64,000 nt of DNA, from NCBI RefSeq assembly GCF_004122035.1, contig NZ_SAXA01000001.1, forward strand, positions 186,001 to 250,000, read 5' to 3'. Origin of the DNA: Ancylomarina salipaludis. Its GTDB lineage: Bacteria > Bacteroidota > Bacteroidia > Bacteroidales > Marinifilaceae. Below are positions 46,733 through 56,170 of the stretch, in pieces (position 1 is the stretch's first letter; each line of letters begins with the position of its first letter). Below the pieces are notes generated by a model. It searched no databases and was not told where the DNA came from. It saw only the letters and a program-made list of their open reading frames with translations. The translations under genes were made by a program, and so were the position numbers.

Positions 46733-46913
46733 TTAGAAATTAATATTTAATCCAGTGAGACGAGCCTCTCTGAATTTTTCATGCATAAAATTCCAAACCT
46801 TGTTCAATAACCCGTTCAAAATTTCCTTTTTAAAACAGCTTGTTTAAATCTTTGTTCTGTGCCCAAACGGCAAAATTCAAAACCACCAGCAGAATACTCA
46901 AAAATTGTTTCAT
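46733..46913 (-). pseudogene. remnant of a small secreted-protein gene
   Basis: On the minus strand the ATG at 46913 opens a perfect signal peptide (MKQFLSILLVVLNFAVWAQ) followed by NKDLNKLF and then a TAA at 46832-46830. In the same frame after the stop KGNFERVIEQGLEFYA reads like protein. In the +1 frame, past a TTTTAAAAA tract, an equally plausible 32-residue stretch (KEILNGLLNKVWNF, then HEKFREARLTG) ends at TAA 46735-46733. Either a nonsense change or a one-base slip in the homopolymer would explain it. No promoter was found. Small genes of this kind are often missed, so a genuine 27-residue peptide cannot be excluded. Confidence 0.5.
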
Positions 46914-47132
46914 CAGATATACAATATTATAAAATCTTAAGTAATCAAATAAAGCTACAGTTAAATAAGTCGCAAAAAAATACGTTTCATATTATTTTTT
47001 AAAGCCACTACAAATACATTAACTAACATTCAGTTTAAGGCAATTCATGTATAAATAAGATGTATTCATTTTATTTTTGACTATTTTTGTTCATATTGAA
47101 CATGACTAAATTCAACCAATATTAATAATATT

Positions 47133-47775
47133 ATGAACTTGTCTATATCGAAATTCAGAGATTGGAAAATAAAAAAGGCAATCTGACAGTTCTATTTCCA
47201 GACAATATGGAGGGACTGGCTTGGGGCTAGCTATCTCAAAAAATCTCACCAACTTAATGGGAGGAAAAATAACACTTCAGAGCAAAGAAGATGTCGGTTC
47301 AGAATTCATGTTTGAACTAAAATTTGAATATAAAGAACAAGAAATGACTACAATTCAAAAAAGTTATGAAGATCTTCCTCAAGACCTTTCAATACTTGTA
47401 GCTGAAGACAATCCGATTAATCAGAAAGTTGCTGTGTTAACACTTAGACAACTCGGTTTAACTTGCGATGTGGCTAAAAATGGTCTCGAAGCCTTACAAA
47501 TGTATAAGGAAAAGAATTACGATATCATCCTGATGGACATGCAAATGCCCGTATTAGACGGCATTAATGCTTCTGAAAAGATCAGAAACTACGAGGCAAA
47601 TATGAATATTGGTAACACATGCTATATTATTGCACTAACAGCCAATGTTTCTTACGAAGACAAACAACACTGTATCAACTCGGGTATGAATAATTTCATT
47701 TGCAAGCCTTTCAAAAAAGAAGACTTGAGGGCAGTAATAAGTCAGGGAGTCAAAACCGTTCAAAAATATGACTAA
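47133..47775 (+). pseudogene. hybrid sensor kinase with its middle deleted (N-terminal stub plus ATP-box end and receiver domain)
   Basis: ATG at 47133 opens 17 codons typical of a kinase N-terminus (MNLSISKFRDWKIKKAI) and stops at 47184-47186. In another frame from 47173, SDSSISRQYGGTGLGLAIS is the G2 box of a histidine kinase ATPase domain, then a complete receiver domain follows (VAEDNPINQKV about 65 residues before ALTANVSYEDKQHC; phospho-Asp in ILMDMQMP, Lys in FICKPF). Sensor, dimerisation domain and the N and G1 boxes are gone. The receiver domain could still be made from ATG 47344 (MTTIQKSYEDLPQDLSILVA). The gene runs into cheR with an 8-base overlap. Confidence 0.75.
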
Positions 47776-48634
47776 CAAACAAAACAAGGTCGAGCAAGAT
47801 GAAAATATTGATATAGAAATACCTCTAATGCTCGAAGCCATCTATCAGAAATATGGTTACGATTTTCGAAAATATTCACGCTCTCATATAAAGAGACGTC
47901 TACTGCATCGTATGGCAGTTAGTCATTTCGAAAGTATATCTCAAATGCAGGATAAAGTCTTGCATTCTAAAGATTTTTTCATTGAACTTCTTGAAGACTT
48001 ATCCATTAATGTAACAGAGATGTTTCGCGACCCGGAATTTTATGCCTCATTTCGTGAACATGTTATTCCGAATCTTAAAACATACCCTTTTATTAAGATA
48101 TGGCATGCAGGCTGTTCAACCGGCGAAGAAGTTTACTCCTTTGCCATACTCCTGCGTGAGGAAGGAATTCTTGATCGGTGTCAGATTTATGCAACTGATT
48201 TTAACCGTAAAGTTTTGGAAATTGCCAAACAAGGCATCTACCCCATTCGCGACTTAGAACAATTTGAGAAGAACTATAAAAAATCAGGTGGAAAATCCCA
48301 ACTATCCGATTTTTATACCATGAAATATGGATCTATAAAATTAGATCAAAGTCTGGTGAAAAAAGTGGTTTTTGCTGATCACAACCTTGTTACCGATTCT
48401 GTTTTTGCTGAAGTAAATCTCATTATCTGTCGAAATGTGCTCATTTATTTCGATAAAGATTTACAAAACAGAGTTATCAACTTATTTCACGAAAGCCTTT
48501 CATCAAGTGGTCATTTATGCTTAGGCTCAAAAGAAACCTTAAAGTTTTCAAGCAAAGAATACAATTTTTCAGATGTCGACCAGCAACAAAAAATTTACAA
48601 AAAGAACCTGGTTAAAGCATGTATAAAGCATTAG
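47768..48634 (+). CDS. cheR: CheR-type protein-glutamate methyltransferase
   Basis: 288 residues. An N-terminal helical CheR_N domain (about 10-70; YDFRKYSRSHIKRRLLHRM) precedes the SAM-dependent domain with WHAGCSTGEEVYS (about residue 112) and LIICRNVLIYF (about residue 217). It methylates glutamates of chemoreceptor-like proteins. It overlaps the truncated kinase gene by 8 bases and cheB by 16, so all three are translationally coupled. No chemoreceptor, cheA or cheW is in the window, and gliding or non-motile Bacteroidota often use CheR/CheB with a hybrid kinase instead, which would fit here. Confidence 0.88.
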   Translation: MTNKQNKVEQDENIDIEIPLMLEAIYQKYGYDFRKYSRSHIKRRLLHRMAVSHFESISQMQDKVLHSKDFFIELLEDLSINVTEMFRDPEFYASFREHVIPNLKTYPFIKIWHAGCSTGEEVYSFAILLREEGILDRCQIYATDFNRKVLEIAKQGIYPIRDLEQFEKNYKKSGGKSQLSDFYTMKYGSIKLDQSLVKKVVFADHNLVTDSVFAEVNLIICRNVLIYFDKDLQNRVINLFHESLSSSGHLCLGSKETLKFSSKEYNFSDVDQQQKIYKKNLVKACIKH

Positions 48635-49188
48635 TTATCGGAACTTCATTTGGAGGACTGGAGGCTCTAAAAGCCACCATCCCCCTTTTTCCGAAGGAAT
48701 TTCCTTTGGCCATTATCGTTGTGCTTCATATTGGTGATAACCCCAACAATACCTTTATTCACTATTTGAATGAGATCAGCCAATTAAACGTTAAGGAAGC
48801 AGAAGAAAAAGAACAAATACTGGCTGGCACAGTCTATTTTGCGCCTCCCAATTACCACCTGCTCATTGAGAACGATGAAACATTTACACTTTCAACCGAT
48901 TCAAAAGTTCATTACTCCCGTCCTTCGATTGATGTTCTGTTTGAAACTGCTGCTTTGTGCTATAAAGACAAATTAATCGGACTTATTCTTTCCGGATTAA
49001 ATGAAGATGGAGCATATGGTCTTTATCAGATAAATGAAATAGGAGGCGTTTGCATTGTCGAAGATCCGGATAATGCAATCGCCCGAATTATGCCATCAGC
49101 TGCATTTCAAATAGCAAAACCTCAATTCATATTCCCTCTCCATCAAATTTCTGAAAAGATTATTGAAATTGTGAATTCTCAAGACTAA
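48619..49188 (+). CDS. cheB: CheB-type methylesterase, catalytic domain only
   Basis: 189 residues. Ser in GTSFGGLEAL (about residue 10), His in LHIGDNPNN (about residue 36), and Asp in LSGLNEDGAYGL (about residue 130) are the CheB catalytic set. There is no N-terminal receiver domain, so it is the free-standing methylesterase type. It removes methyl groups added by CheR. The ATG at 48619 overlaps the cheR stop by 16 bases. The remaining receiver domain upstream may be its partner. Confidence 0.86.
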   Translation: MYKALVIGTSFGGLEALKATIPLFPKEFPLAIIVVLHIGDNPNNTFIHYLNEISQLNVKEAEEKEQILAGTVYFAPPNYHLLIENDETFTLSTDSKVHYSRPSIDVLFETAALCYKDKLIGLILSGLNEDGAYGLYQINEIGGVCIVEDPDNAIARIMPSAAFQIAKPQFIFPLHQISEKIIEIVNSQD

Positions 49189-49250
49189 ACAAGAGCTTGT
49201 TTCCCCCAATTTATTTTTACTTTTGAATCATATTCTTTATTCTTAAAACT

Positions 49251-49793
49251 ATGTCAATAAATATCGAAATTAAAGCCCGTTGTCGCGATTTAAGCAAAAT
49301 CCGAGAAATTCTCAAAACTCAAAAAGCAGAGTTCAAAGGCGTTGATCATCAAGTCGACACGTATTTCCATTCGAAAAACGGACGCTTAAAACTACGGGAA
49401 GGAAATATCGAAAATAACCTGATCCATTACGAAAGAGAGAATACTCCTGATAGTAAAGAAAGTCGTTTTACCTTATACAAAACAAAACCCGACTCCAATC
49501 TCAAAAACATATTGGGAAAGGCTCTTGGCAATAAATGTATTGTTGAAAAGGATAGAGAAATCTATTTTATTAATAATGTTAAATTCCATCTGGATACCGT
49601 TGAAAAGCTGGGAACATTTGTTGAAATCGAGGCATCAAATATGGATCATGATTACACAAAGGACAAACTTCAGGAACAAAGTAATTTTTATATTAAATTA
49701 CTCCAAATCAATCCTAAAGATTTTATTTCAGAATCCTATTCAGACCTGCTCCAACAAAATAATTTATTTTCACAAATACTGATTGAAGAATAA
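49251..49793 (+). CDS. CYTH domain protein (class IV adenylate cyclase/triphosphatase fold)
   Basis: 180 residues. NIEIKARC at the N-terminus is the start of the CYTH tunnel motif (usually ExExK; the first Glu is Asn here), then KLREG, YERE and FVEIEA line the tunnel. The fold hydrolyses organic triphosphates or makes cAMP; the sequence does not tell which. Monocistronic, 62 bases after cheB. Confidence 0.8.
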   Translation: MSINIEIKARCRDLSKIREILKTQKAEFKGVDHQVDTYFHSKNGRLKLREGNIENNLIHYERENTPDSKESRFTLYKTKPDSNLKNILGKALGNKCIVEKDREIYFINNVKFHLDTVEKLGTFVEIEASNMDHDYTKDKLQEQSNFYIKLLQINPKDFISESYSDLLQQNNLFSQILIEE

Positions 49794-49867
49794 AATGATT
49801 TTTAATCAGAGTTTTTATGTTGATTCATTTTTAAGTAACTTGAATTAAATATTAAAAACAAAATGCG

Positions 49868-50317
49868 ATGCTTCAATTCGAATACGATATCAGAAGTCAT
49901 AAAATTAAGGCACTCAATGCTAAGAGTAAACAATTAGCTGTTGGGATCGCCTCTATTATCACAGCAATTGTTTTATATTTTTTCGTCAAGTATATCGACG
50001 TTCTTCCTCTTTGTCGATACTTTGCACCTTTTATTGTTACAATTGCGTGCATATACACAATTGGGATTCTTTTGGGATGTAAGTTTATGTACCCACGCGA
50101 ATACCTAAAAATAAATTCGAGACGAATAAAATACAAATACGGGTGGTTTAAACGACGCACCAAAATCTATAGAAAAGACATTAAAGAATTTAAAATCGAA
50201 GATCGAGAACTTATTGTCTTAACAAAAGAACAAGAAGAATTTCGGATTTGCTTAAAAGATTTTTCGGAAGAAGCCATTCTGGTTTTGAAAGGCTATTTAA
50301 ATATTAATACCGAATAA
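49868..50317 (+). CDS. unassigned small membrane protein with PH-like C-terminus
   Basis: 149 residues: two transmembrane helices (about 25-45 and 52-75) followed by a basic region and a beta-rich segment (REYLKINSRRIKYKYGWFKRRTKIYRKDIKEFKIEDRELIVLT) like the PH-type domains found in bacterial membrane proteins. No catalytic motif. Ends just before a terminator shared with tsaD. Confidence 0.6.
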   Translation: MLQFEYDIRSHKIKALNAKSKQLAVGIASIITAIVLYFFVKYIDVLPLCRYFAPFIVTIACIYTIGILLGCKFMYPREYLKINSRRIKYKYGWFKRRTKIYRKDIKEFKIEDRELIVLTKEQEEFRICLKDFSEEAILVLKGYLNINTE

Positions 50318-50333
50318 ATTTCCGTAAAAGGAT

Positions 50334-50370
50334 AAAAAAACAGCCTTGAAAATCCAATTTCAAGGCTGTT
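50334..50370. terminator. terminator between the small membrane protein and tsaD
   Basis: AACAGCCTTGAAA and TTTCAAGGCTGTT form a perfect 13-bp stem with a 6-base loop; on the minus strand seven U follow, six bases beyond the tsaD stop. On the plus strand it can also stop the convergent gene. Confidence 0.87.
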
Positions 50371-50375
50371 TCAGT

Positions 50376-51398
50376 TTATTTTATTGTCATTCGGGCAAAA
50401 GGAGCCGTGTCCTGTTCCACAAAATCTTTCTTTAGATATTTAAAATACCCCGTGATGGCAATCATTGCCGCATTATCAAGAGAGTATCCTAACTGCGGAA
50501 TATAAACTTTCCATCCCTGTTTTGCCGCTGCCTCTTTCATTGCATTTTGCAAACCTGAATTAGCCGAAACACCACCTGCAATAGCAACTTCTTTGATACC
50601 CGTTTCACGTACTGCTCGCTTGACCTTATTCATTAAAACATCAACAATCGTGTATTGAAGTGAAGCACACAAATCATTCATATTCTCCTCAATAAAATTA
50701 GGGTTGACTTTTACTTTATCACGAATAAAATATAAGAATGAAGTCTTCAATCCACTAAAACTATAATTCAAACCTTGAATTTTTGGCCTGCTAAATTCAA
50801 AAGCCAAAGGATTCCCTTCCTTAGCTCGCTTATCAATCACAGGTCCTCCCGGATAGGGAATTCCCATTACTTTTGCACACTTATCAAATGCCTCACCTGC
50901 AGCATCGTCAATGGTTTCGCCGATCACTTCCATGTCAGAATGATCTTTCACAATAATAATTTGTGAATTACCTCCCGAAACTAAAAGTGCCAAAAAAGGA
51001 AAACCCGGATGATCGTAAGTATTCTTTAAATCATCGATAAAATGTGCAAGAATATGAGCTTTAAGATGATTAACTTCAATCAGAGGAATGTTCTTCGATA
51101 GAGCAAAACCTTTTGCAAATGAAGTTCCAACCATCAAAGATCCCAATAACCCTGGCCCTCGTGTGAAAGCAACAGCATCGATTTCATCAGCGGTTATATT
51201 CGCTTCTTTCAAAGCTTGATCCACCACCGGAATTATATTTTGCTGGTGTGCACGAGAAGCAAGTTCAGGCACAACCCCACCATATGCCATATGCACCGTT
51301 TGAGTGGCAATAATGTTAGAATGAATCACCCCATCTCTCAAAACTGAAGCAGATGTATCATCACACGAAGATTCAATTCCTAATATCGTTATACTCAT
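50376..51398 (-). CDS. tsaD: tRNA N6-adenosine threonylcarbamoyltransferase
   Basis: About 340 residues with start at 51398 (MSITILGIESSCDDTSAS); the ATG at 51452 adds 18 hydrophobic residues that do not belong to the family. It transfers the threonylcarbamoyl group to A37 of ANN-reading tRNAs. Metal-binding His pair in HLKAHILAH (about residue 111) and GVSANSGL near residue 270 are diagnostic. Universal housekeeping gene. It is divergent from tamB with about 85 bases between the starts. Confidence 0.95.
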   Translation of the reverse strand: MSITILGIESSCDDTSASVLRDGVIHSNIIATQTVHMAYGGVVPELASRAHQQNIIPVVDQALKEANITADEIDAVAFTRGPGLLGSLMVGTSFAKGFALSKNIPLIEVNHLKAHILAHFIDDLKNTYDHPGFPFLALLVSGGNSQIIIVKDHSDMEVIGETIDDAAGEAFDKCAKVMGIPYPGGPVIDKRAKEGNPLAFEFSRPKIQGLNYSFSGLKTSFLYFIRDKVKVNPNFIEENMNDLCASLQYTIVDVLMNKVKRAVRETGIKEVAIAGGVSANSGLQNAMKEAAAKQGWKVYIPQLGYSLDNAAMIAITGYFKYLKKDFVEQDTAPFARMTIK

Positions 51399-51477
51399 CA
51401 AATTAAAAATTAACGTAAAAAGATTAAAAAAGAATACAAACACAGCTTTCACCCGCTGTTTTCTATTTCTTTTTGTC

Positions 51478-51485
51478 TAATTTTG
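51478..51485 (+). promoter_or_regulatory. candidate -7 element overlapping the presumed tamB start
   Basis: TAATTTTG fits TAnnTTTG exactly, but its last bases are the TTG usually taken as the tamB start. If used, transcription would begin at about 51492 and translation must start later. Confidence 0.45.
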
Positions 51486-54400
51486 TGCAATTGCACTCAA
51501 AAGCACAAAACTATTAAAAAATTCCTCAAAATATCAATTTGGTCCATAGCAAGTATCATTATGGTACTTATATTGGCCTATCTTATATTTTTAAGCCCCC
51601 GTGTGCAAACCTATTTCTGTCAAAAGATAGCCAAATCAATTTCAGAACGGGCACATACACCGGTAAGCATTCAAGGCGTCGATTTTTCCCCTTTCAAAAA
51701 AATCATTCTTAAAGGGGTCTATATTGAGGATCACAGAAAAGATACTCTGATTTACGTTGGGGAATTGAGTTCCAAACTGGATTCCATCAATTTCAAATCG
51801 AAGAAAGCCTACATTGGGAAACTCAATTTAAAACAAGCCTATTTTAATTTATATGAGGGGAACGATCGGGTGCAGAACCTTCAGGTTTTCTTAGATTCTC
51901 TATCCAATAGCCCAGAAATTCCTGACACGACAAGTCAACAAAATTCCTGGATTATTAATGTTTCCAATCTCGATTTGATTGATTCACATTTTCGTTTCTT
52001 AACCATAGATGCTAAAAAGCAAGCTTTTGGAATGAACTACGACGATATCGATGTCAGAAATATAAACCTACAGGCACGCAATATCAAAATCATCGGCGAT
52101 TCGGTTGATTTCGATGTGAAACATATGAGTTGTATTGAAAAATCAGGTTTTATCCTAACAGGTTTTAAAACGCATTCATGGATTACACCTACACAATGGG
52201 GGATGTCTGATGCTACCATAAGTTCACCTAAAAGTGTCCTTTCTGCCAGTCAAATACTTCTCAATTATGTAAGTGGAGAAGGTTATTGGAGTCATTTCAC
52301 AAAAAAAATGAAGCTCGATTTCCAGATTAGATCATCAAAAATCAGTTTTGAAGATCTGGCTTATTTTAATGATGTCCTTCTGGGCTATAGAGAATCAGGA
52401 TTTTTATCGGGGCATTTATTTGGCACAGTTTACGATCTAAAAGGACGTAACATTAACGTTATTTATGGGAATCATACCAACTTTAAAGGACGATTTTATC
52501 TCAATGGTCTTCCGCAAATTGAAAATTCTTACCTCGAAGCCAATTTTGAGGAACTAACGACTAGTATTTCAGATCTTGAGAATGTGTATATCCCAAACTA
52601 CGAGGGTAACCATATCGTACTACCCAGTCAACTTGATAATCTGGGGCTCATTCATTATAAAGGGAAATTCAATGGATTTATCAATGATTTTGTTTTTTAT
52701 GGAAATTTTAAAACCGATCAGGGAGATATCAGAACTGATATCCTTTTAAAACCAAATTTAATTGACAACAGCCTAAGTTTTACGGGTGATATCAACACGC
52801 AAAATTTTAATTTGGGCCATTTACTGAACCATGAAAAAGTTGGTCAGGTATCGATGAATGTTTCATTAAAAGGATCAACATCGAAAAAAGGAACTCAAGG
52901 GGTAATGAATGGTAATATCAAACAGTTCAATTTTTACAATTACGAATACAAAAATCTATCTCTAAACGGGTATTTTGCTGATAAGCATTTTGATGGTCGG
53001 ATTTCACTTTTAGACCCCAATATTGAATTTGACTTTGCTGGAAAAATCGATTTTTCAAAAGAAATCCCAGTTGTTAACTTTGATTCTCATTTAAAGAATG
53101 CTAAACTATTCCCTCTCCATTTAAACACAAAAGATGAGCTTGCTGAGCTCAATTTAAATTTGAATGCAAACTTTACCGGTAATCGGTTTGACAATGCCAA
53201 TGGTCATATTTTTATTAACAATATTGAATACAAAAATGGTAGAGGTAAATTCAATCTGAATGATATAAAAATCGATTCTAAGACCACACCCGAACTCAAA
53301 CAATTTGATCTAAAATCAGATCTAGCTGATCTCAATGTAAAAGGTAATTATGAACTTGATAAACTTGTTTCATCCTTATCAAATATGATTTATTACTATT
53401 TGCCAGCTTATGCTCCCGATTCATCTTACACAAAATTAGATTCAACTAATAAATTTGAAATTGATCTTTTAGTGAAGGAGAATTCCGGTCTAACCGAACT
53501 CATTTATCCTGATATAATCTTAGCTCCCAACAGCCAATTAAGTGGTGAAATTAATGCGGCAGAGCATGCCTTAAATTTAAAACTAGATATCCCGTTCTTA
53601 ACCTATGACTCAAAGTCAATAGAAGGTATTAAAGTCAACTTAAATACCAATCACGATAAACTAATATTAAAAGGACGCAGTGACAAATTAGCTTTCACTG
53701 AAGATTATAATATCTTCAATCTTTCACATCAAATTGAAGCTCAAAACAATCAGCTTAAATACGATTTAAACTGGAATAATTGGGGTGCCAAAACATACAG
53801 TGGATCCTTATCAGCCGTAGGAACAGTCGAATCTAAAACAATGGGGTCTAGCCCAAAGTGGGAAATCGATCTTCTTCCAAGCACCATTATTCTAGCCGAT
53901 AGCACCTGGCAAATTAATCAATCTCATATCCAAATCGATAGCACAAGTTATAGTATTGATCAATTTAAAATCAGCCAAAACGAGCAGTTTTTATCTATTG
54001 ACGGCAAAATCTCAACTTTAGCTAAAGACATTATAAAATGCCAATTTAATGATATCAGCCTAAAAAATATCAATACGATAAACAACAGCAGAAATTTAGG
54101 GATTGATGGTAAAACCAGAGGTTACTTCCAACTTTCCGATTTTTACGGCGACCGTTTAACCAATGCAGATCTTGTTCTGGATAACCTGACATTTAATAAT
54201 GACACCATTGGGGATTTACATCTCAAAAGCAATTGGGTTAAAAATGAACAAAAACTTTCTTTGGAAGCATATGTTATTCATAAAAATAAACGTGAAATTA
54301 ATATTCAAGGAAGCTATTATCCTGTGTTGGATTCTATTAATCTAAGTCTGAACTTAGATTCCATGCGCATGAACATTCTTCATCCCTACTTAGAAGGTAG

Positions 54401-55964
54401 TATCTCAGAACTTGAAGGCAGACTTGGCGGTTTTATGCAGGTGGAAGGACCAACTAGTTTGCCTCGAATATTTGGCAAACTCAAATTCTTAAATACCTCA
54501 TTCAAAATTGATCAGTTACAAACCAAATACACATGCAACGACAGTGTGGTTTTCACTCCTAAGGAAATACAGTTTAATAACTTTAAATTTTACGACTCTG
54601 AAAACAATATGGCTGAAATTTATGGAGCCATTACCCTAAATGATTATAACAAATTTGATTTGGATCTTGCCTTAAGCACCAATAATTTCAAGCTTCTAAA
54701 CACCAAAATTACGGATAACGAATTGCTTTATGGCCAAGCCTATCTCACAGGAATAACTCACCTTTACGGATCTCCTGATGATATTGAAATTGAGATAGAT
54801 GCCAAAACCAGTAGAGACACACGTATTTACATCCCACTTAATAAAACTGGAGATATTGAGAACAGCGACTTCATTACTTTCATCAATACTGTAAATACAG
54901 ATGAAACTGAACTTGAAAAATATGATATTGATCTGACCGGTATCAAACTAAACTGCAATCTGGAAATTACTCCTGAAACTGACATACAAATTATTTTCGA
55001 TTCGAAAATTGGTGATGTTTTAAAAGCAAATGGAAGTGGAAATCTCCAACTTGGAATTGATACTAAAGGTGACTTTAAAATTTATGGCAACTACACCATA
55101 CAAACGGGAAGTTATTTATTTACGCTTCAGAATGTCATCAACAAAAAGTTTGATTTATCGAATGGAGGAACAATCAAATGGGATGGCGATCCCTACAGTG
55201 CGACAATTGATATAAATGCAATTTACAATGTAAAAACAACGCTTTATGATATTTTATTAAACACTCCTTACGTTGACAATACCAAAAAGATACAAGTCCA
55301 GTGTAATATGAATCTGAGCCAAAAACTCAGCAACCCCAATATCCATTTTGACATTGCCTTTCCAACACTGGATCAACAAACTCAAAGTATATTGGCAGCA
55401 CTCTTTTCTACCGAGGATGAAATGAACAAACAAATTCTGTCCTTATTAGTCTTGAATCGTTTTTATACGCCTGAATATATGCGATCAACTGATGCTAATT
55501 TTGAAAACAAAAACTCAAGTTATGCCGTTGGTGTAACCACAAGTGAGCTACTTTCAAATCAACTATCCAACTGGTTGAGTCAAATCAGTAATAAATTTGA
55601 TGTGGGTTTTAGCTATCGTCCTGGCGATAACATTACAAGTGATGAAATTGAATTTGCGCTTTCTACTCAGCTTTTCAATGATAAAGTAACCATCAATGGC
55701 AATCTCGGAACCAATTCAAATCAAAACCAAAAACAAGATAATGATATTGTTGGAGATTTTGATGTCAATATAAAATTGGATAAAAAAGGCAAGCTTCAAA
55801 TGAAAGCTTTTACTCGCTCAAATGAATATTTAGCCTCAGATGCATCACGAAATACTCAGGGTGTTGGAATTTTTTACAAAGAGGATTTTGATACCATTTC
55901 TGAGTTATTCAAAAAATACATGAATTTCCTCAGAAGCAACAAAAAAGAAAAAGCATCTGAATAG
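51483..55964 (+). CDS. TamB-like translocation and assembly module protein
   Basis: Up to 1493 residues. An N-terminal transmembrane anchor (about 20-42), then a very long beta-helical repeat region, and a C-terminal DUF490/TamB domain (about 1080-1470; the segment GSGNLQLGIDTKGDFKIYGNYTIQTGSYLF begins the conserved part). TamB spans the periplasm and helps insert outer-membrane proteins or carry phospholipids with TamA. No TamA/Omp85 gene is in the window. The start is doubtful: no ATG lies near the usual N-terminus; candidates are TTG at 51483 or ATT at 51513, where (M/I)KKFLKISIW would match the usual family beginning. The next ATG (51558) lies inside the transmembrane helix. Confidence 0.85.
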   Translation: MCNCTQKHKTIKKFLKISIWSIASIIMVLILAYLIFLSPRVQTYFCQKIAKSISERAHTPVSIQGVDFSPFKKIILKGVYIEDHRKDTLIYVGELSSKLDSINFKSKKAYIGKLNLKQAYFNLYEGNDRVQNLQVFLDSLSNSPEIPDTTSQQNSWIINVSNLDLIDSHFRFLTIDAKKQAFGMNYDDIDVRNINLQARNIKIIGDSVDFDVKHMSCIEKSGFILTGFKTHSWITPTQWGMSDATISSPKSVLSASQILLNYVSGEGYWSHFTKKMKLDFQIRSSKISFEDLAYFNDVLLGYRESGFLSGHLFGTVYDLKGRNINVIYGNHTNFKGRFYLNGLPQIENSYLEANFEELTTSISDLENVYIPNYEGNHIVLPSQLDNLGLIHYKGKFNGFINDFVFYGNFKTDQGDIRTDILLKPNLIDNSLSFTGDINTQNFNLGHLLNHEKVGQVSMNVSLKGSTSKKGTQGVMNGNIKQFNFYNYEYKNLSLNGYFADKHFDGRISLLDPNIEFDFAGKIDFSKEIPVVNFDSHLKNAKLFPLHLNTKDELAELNLNLNANFTGNRFDNANGHIFINNIEYKNGRGKFNLNDIKIDSKTTPELKQFDLKSDLADLNVKGNYELDKLVSSLSNMIYYYLPAYAPDSSYTKLDSTNKFEIDLLVKENSGLTELIYPDIILAPNSQLSGEINAAEHALNLKLDIPFLTYDSKSIEGIKVNLNTNHDKLILKGRSDKLAFTEDYNIFNLSHQIEAQNNQLKYDLNWNNWGAKTYSGSLSAVGTVESKTMGSSPKWEIDLLPSTIILADSTWQINQSHIQIDSTSYSIDQFKISQNEQFLSIDGKISTLAKDIIKCQFNDISLKNINTINNSRNLGIDGKTRGYFQLSDFYGDRLTNADLVLDNLTFNNDTIGDLHLKSNWVKNEQKLSLEAYVIHKNKREINIQGSYYPVLDSINLSLNLDSMRMNILHPYLEGSISELEGRLGGFMQVEGPTSLPRIFGKLKFLNTSFKIDQLQTKYTCNDSVVFTPKEIQFNNFKFYDSENNMAEIYGAITLNDYNKFDLDLALSTNNFKLLNTKITDNELLYGQAYLTGITHLYGSPDDIEIEIDAKTSRDTRIYIPLNKTGDIENSDFITFINTVNTDETELEKYDIDLTGIKLNCNLEITPETDIQIIFDSKIGDVLKANGSGNLQLGIDTKGDFKIYGNYTIQTGSYLFTLQNVINKKFDLSNGGTIKWDGDPYSATIDINAIYNVKTTLYDILLNTPYVDNTKKIQVQCNMNLSQKLSNPNIHFDIAFPTLDQQTQSILAALFSTEDEMNKQILSLLVLNRFYTPEYMRSTDANFENKNSSYAVGVTTSELLSNQLSNWLSQISNKFDVGFSYRPGDNITSDEIEFALSTQLFNDKVTINGNLGTNSNQNQKQDNDIVGDFDVNIKLDKKGKLQMKAFTRSNEYLASDASRNTQGVGIFYKEDFDTISELFKKYMNFLRSNKKEKASE

Positions 55965-56170
55965 CAGCAACTTAATAAAAACACGATCAATTCTTCAATA
56001 TTGAAAACCTCTAAATTGAAAGCTCAATTCATAATTAATGCTCAGTCTAAATTACCGAATTGGGGCTCATATTAGCTATTAGATAACTTTTAGCATTCTG
56101 CAGATAGTTAAATATGATTATATTAGTGCCTGACAAAAAGCAATTAATTAACTATTAAAACGAAAATAAT

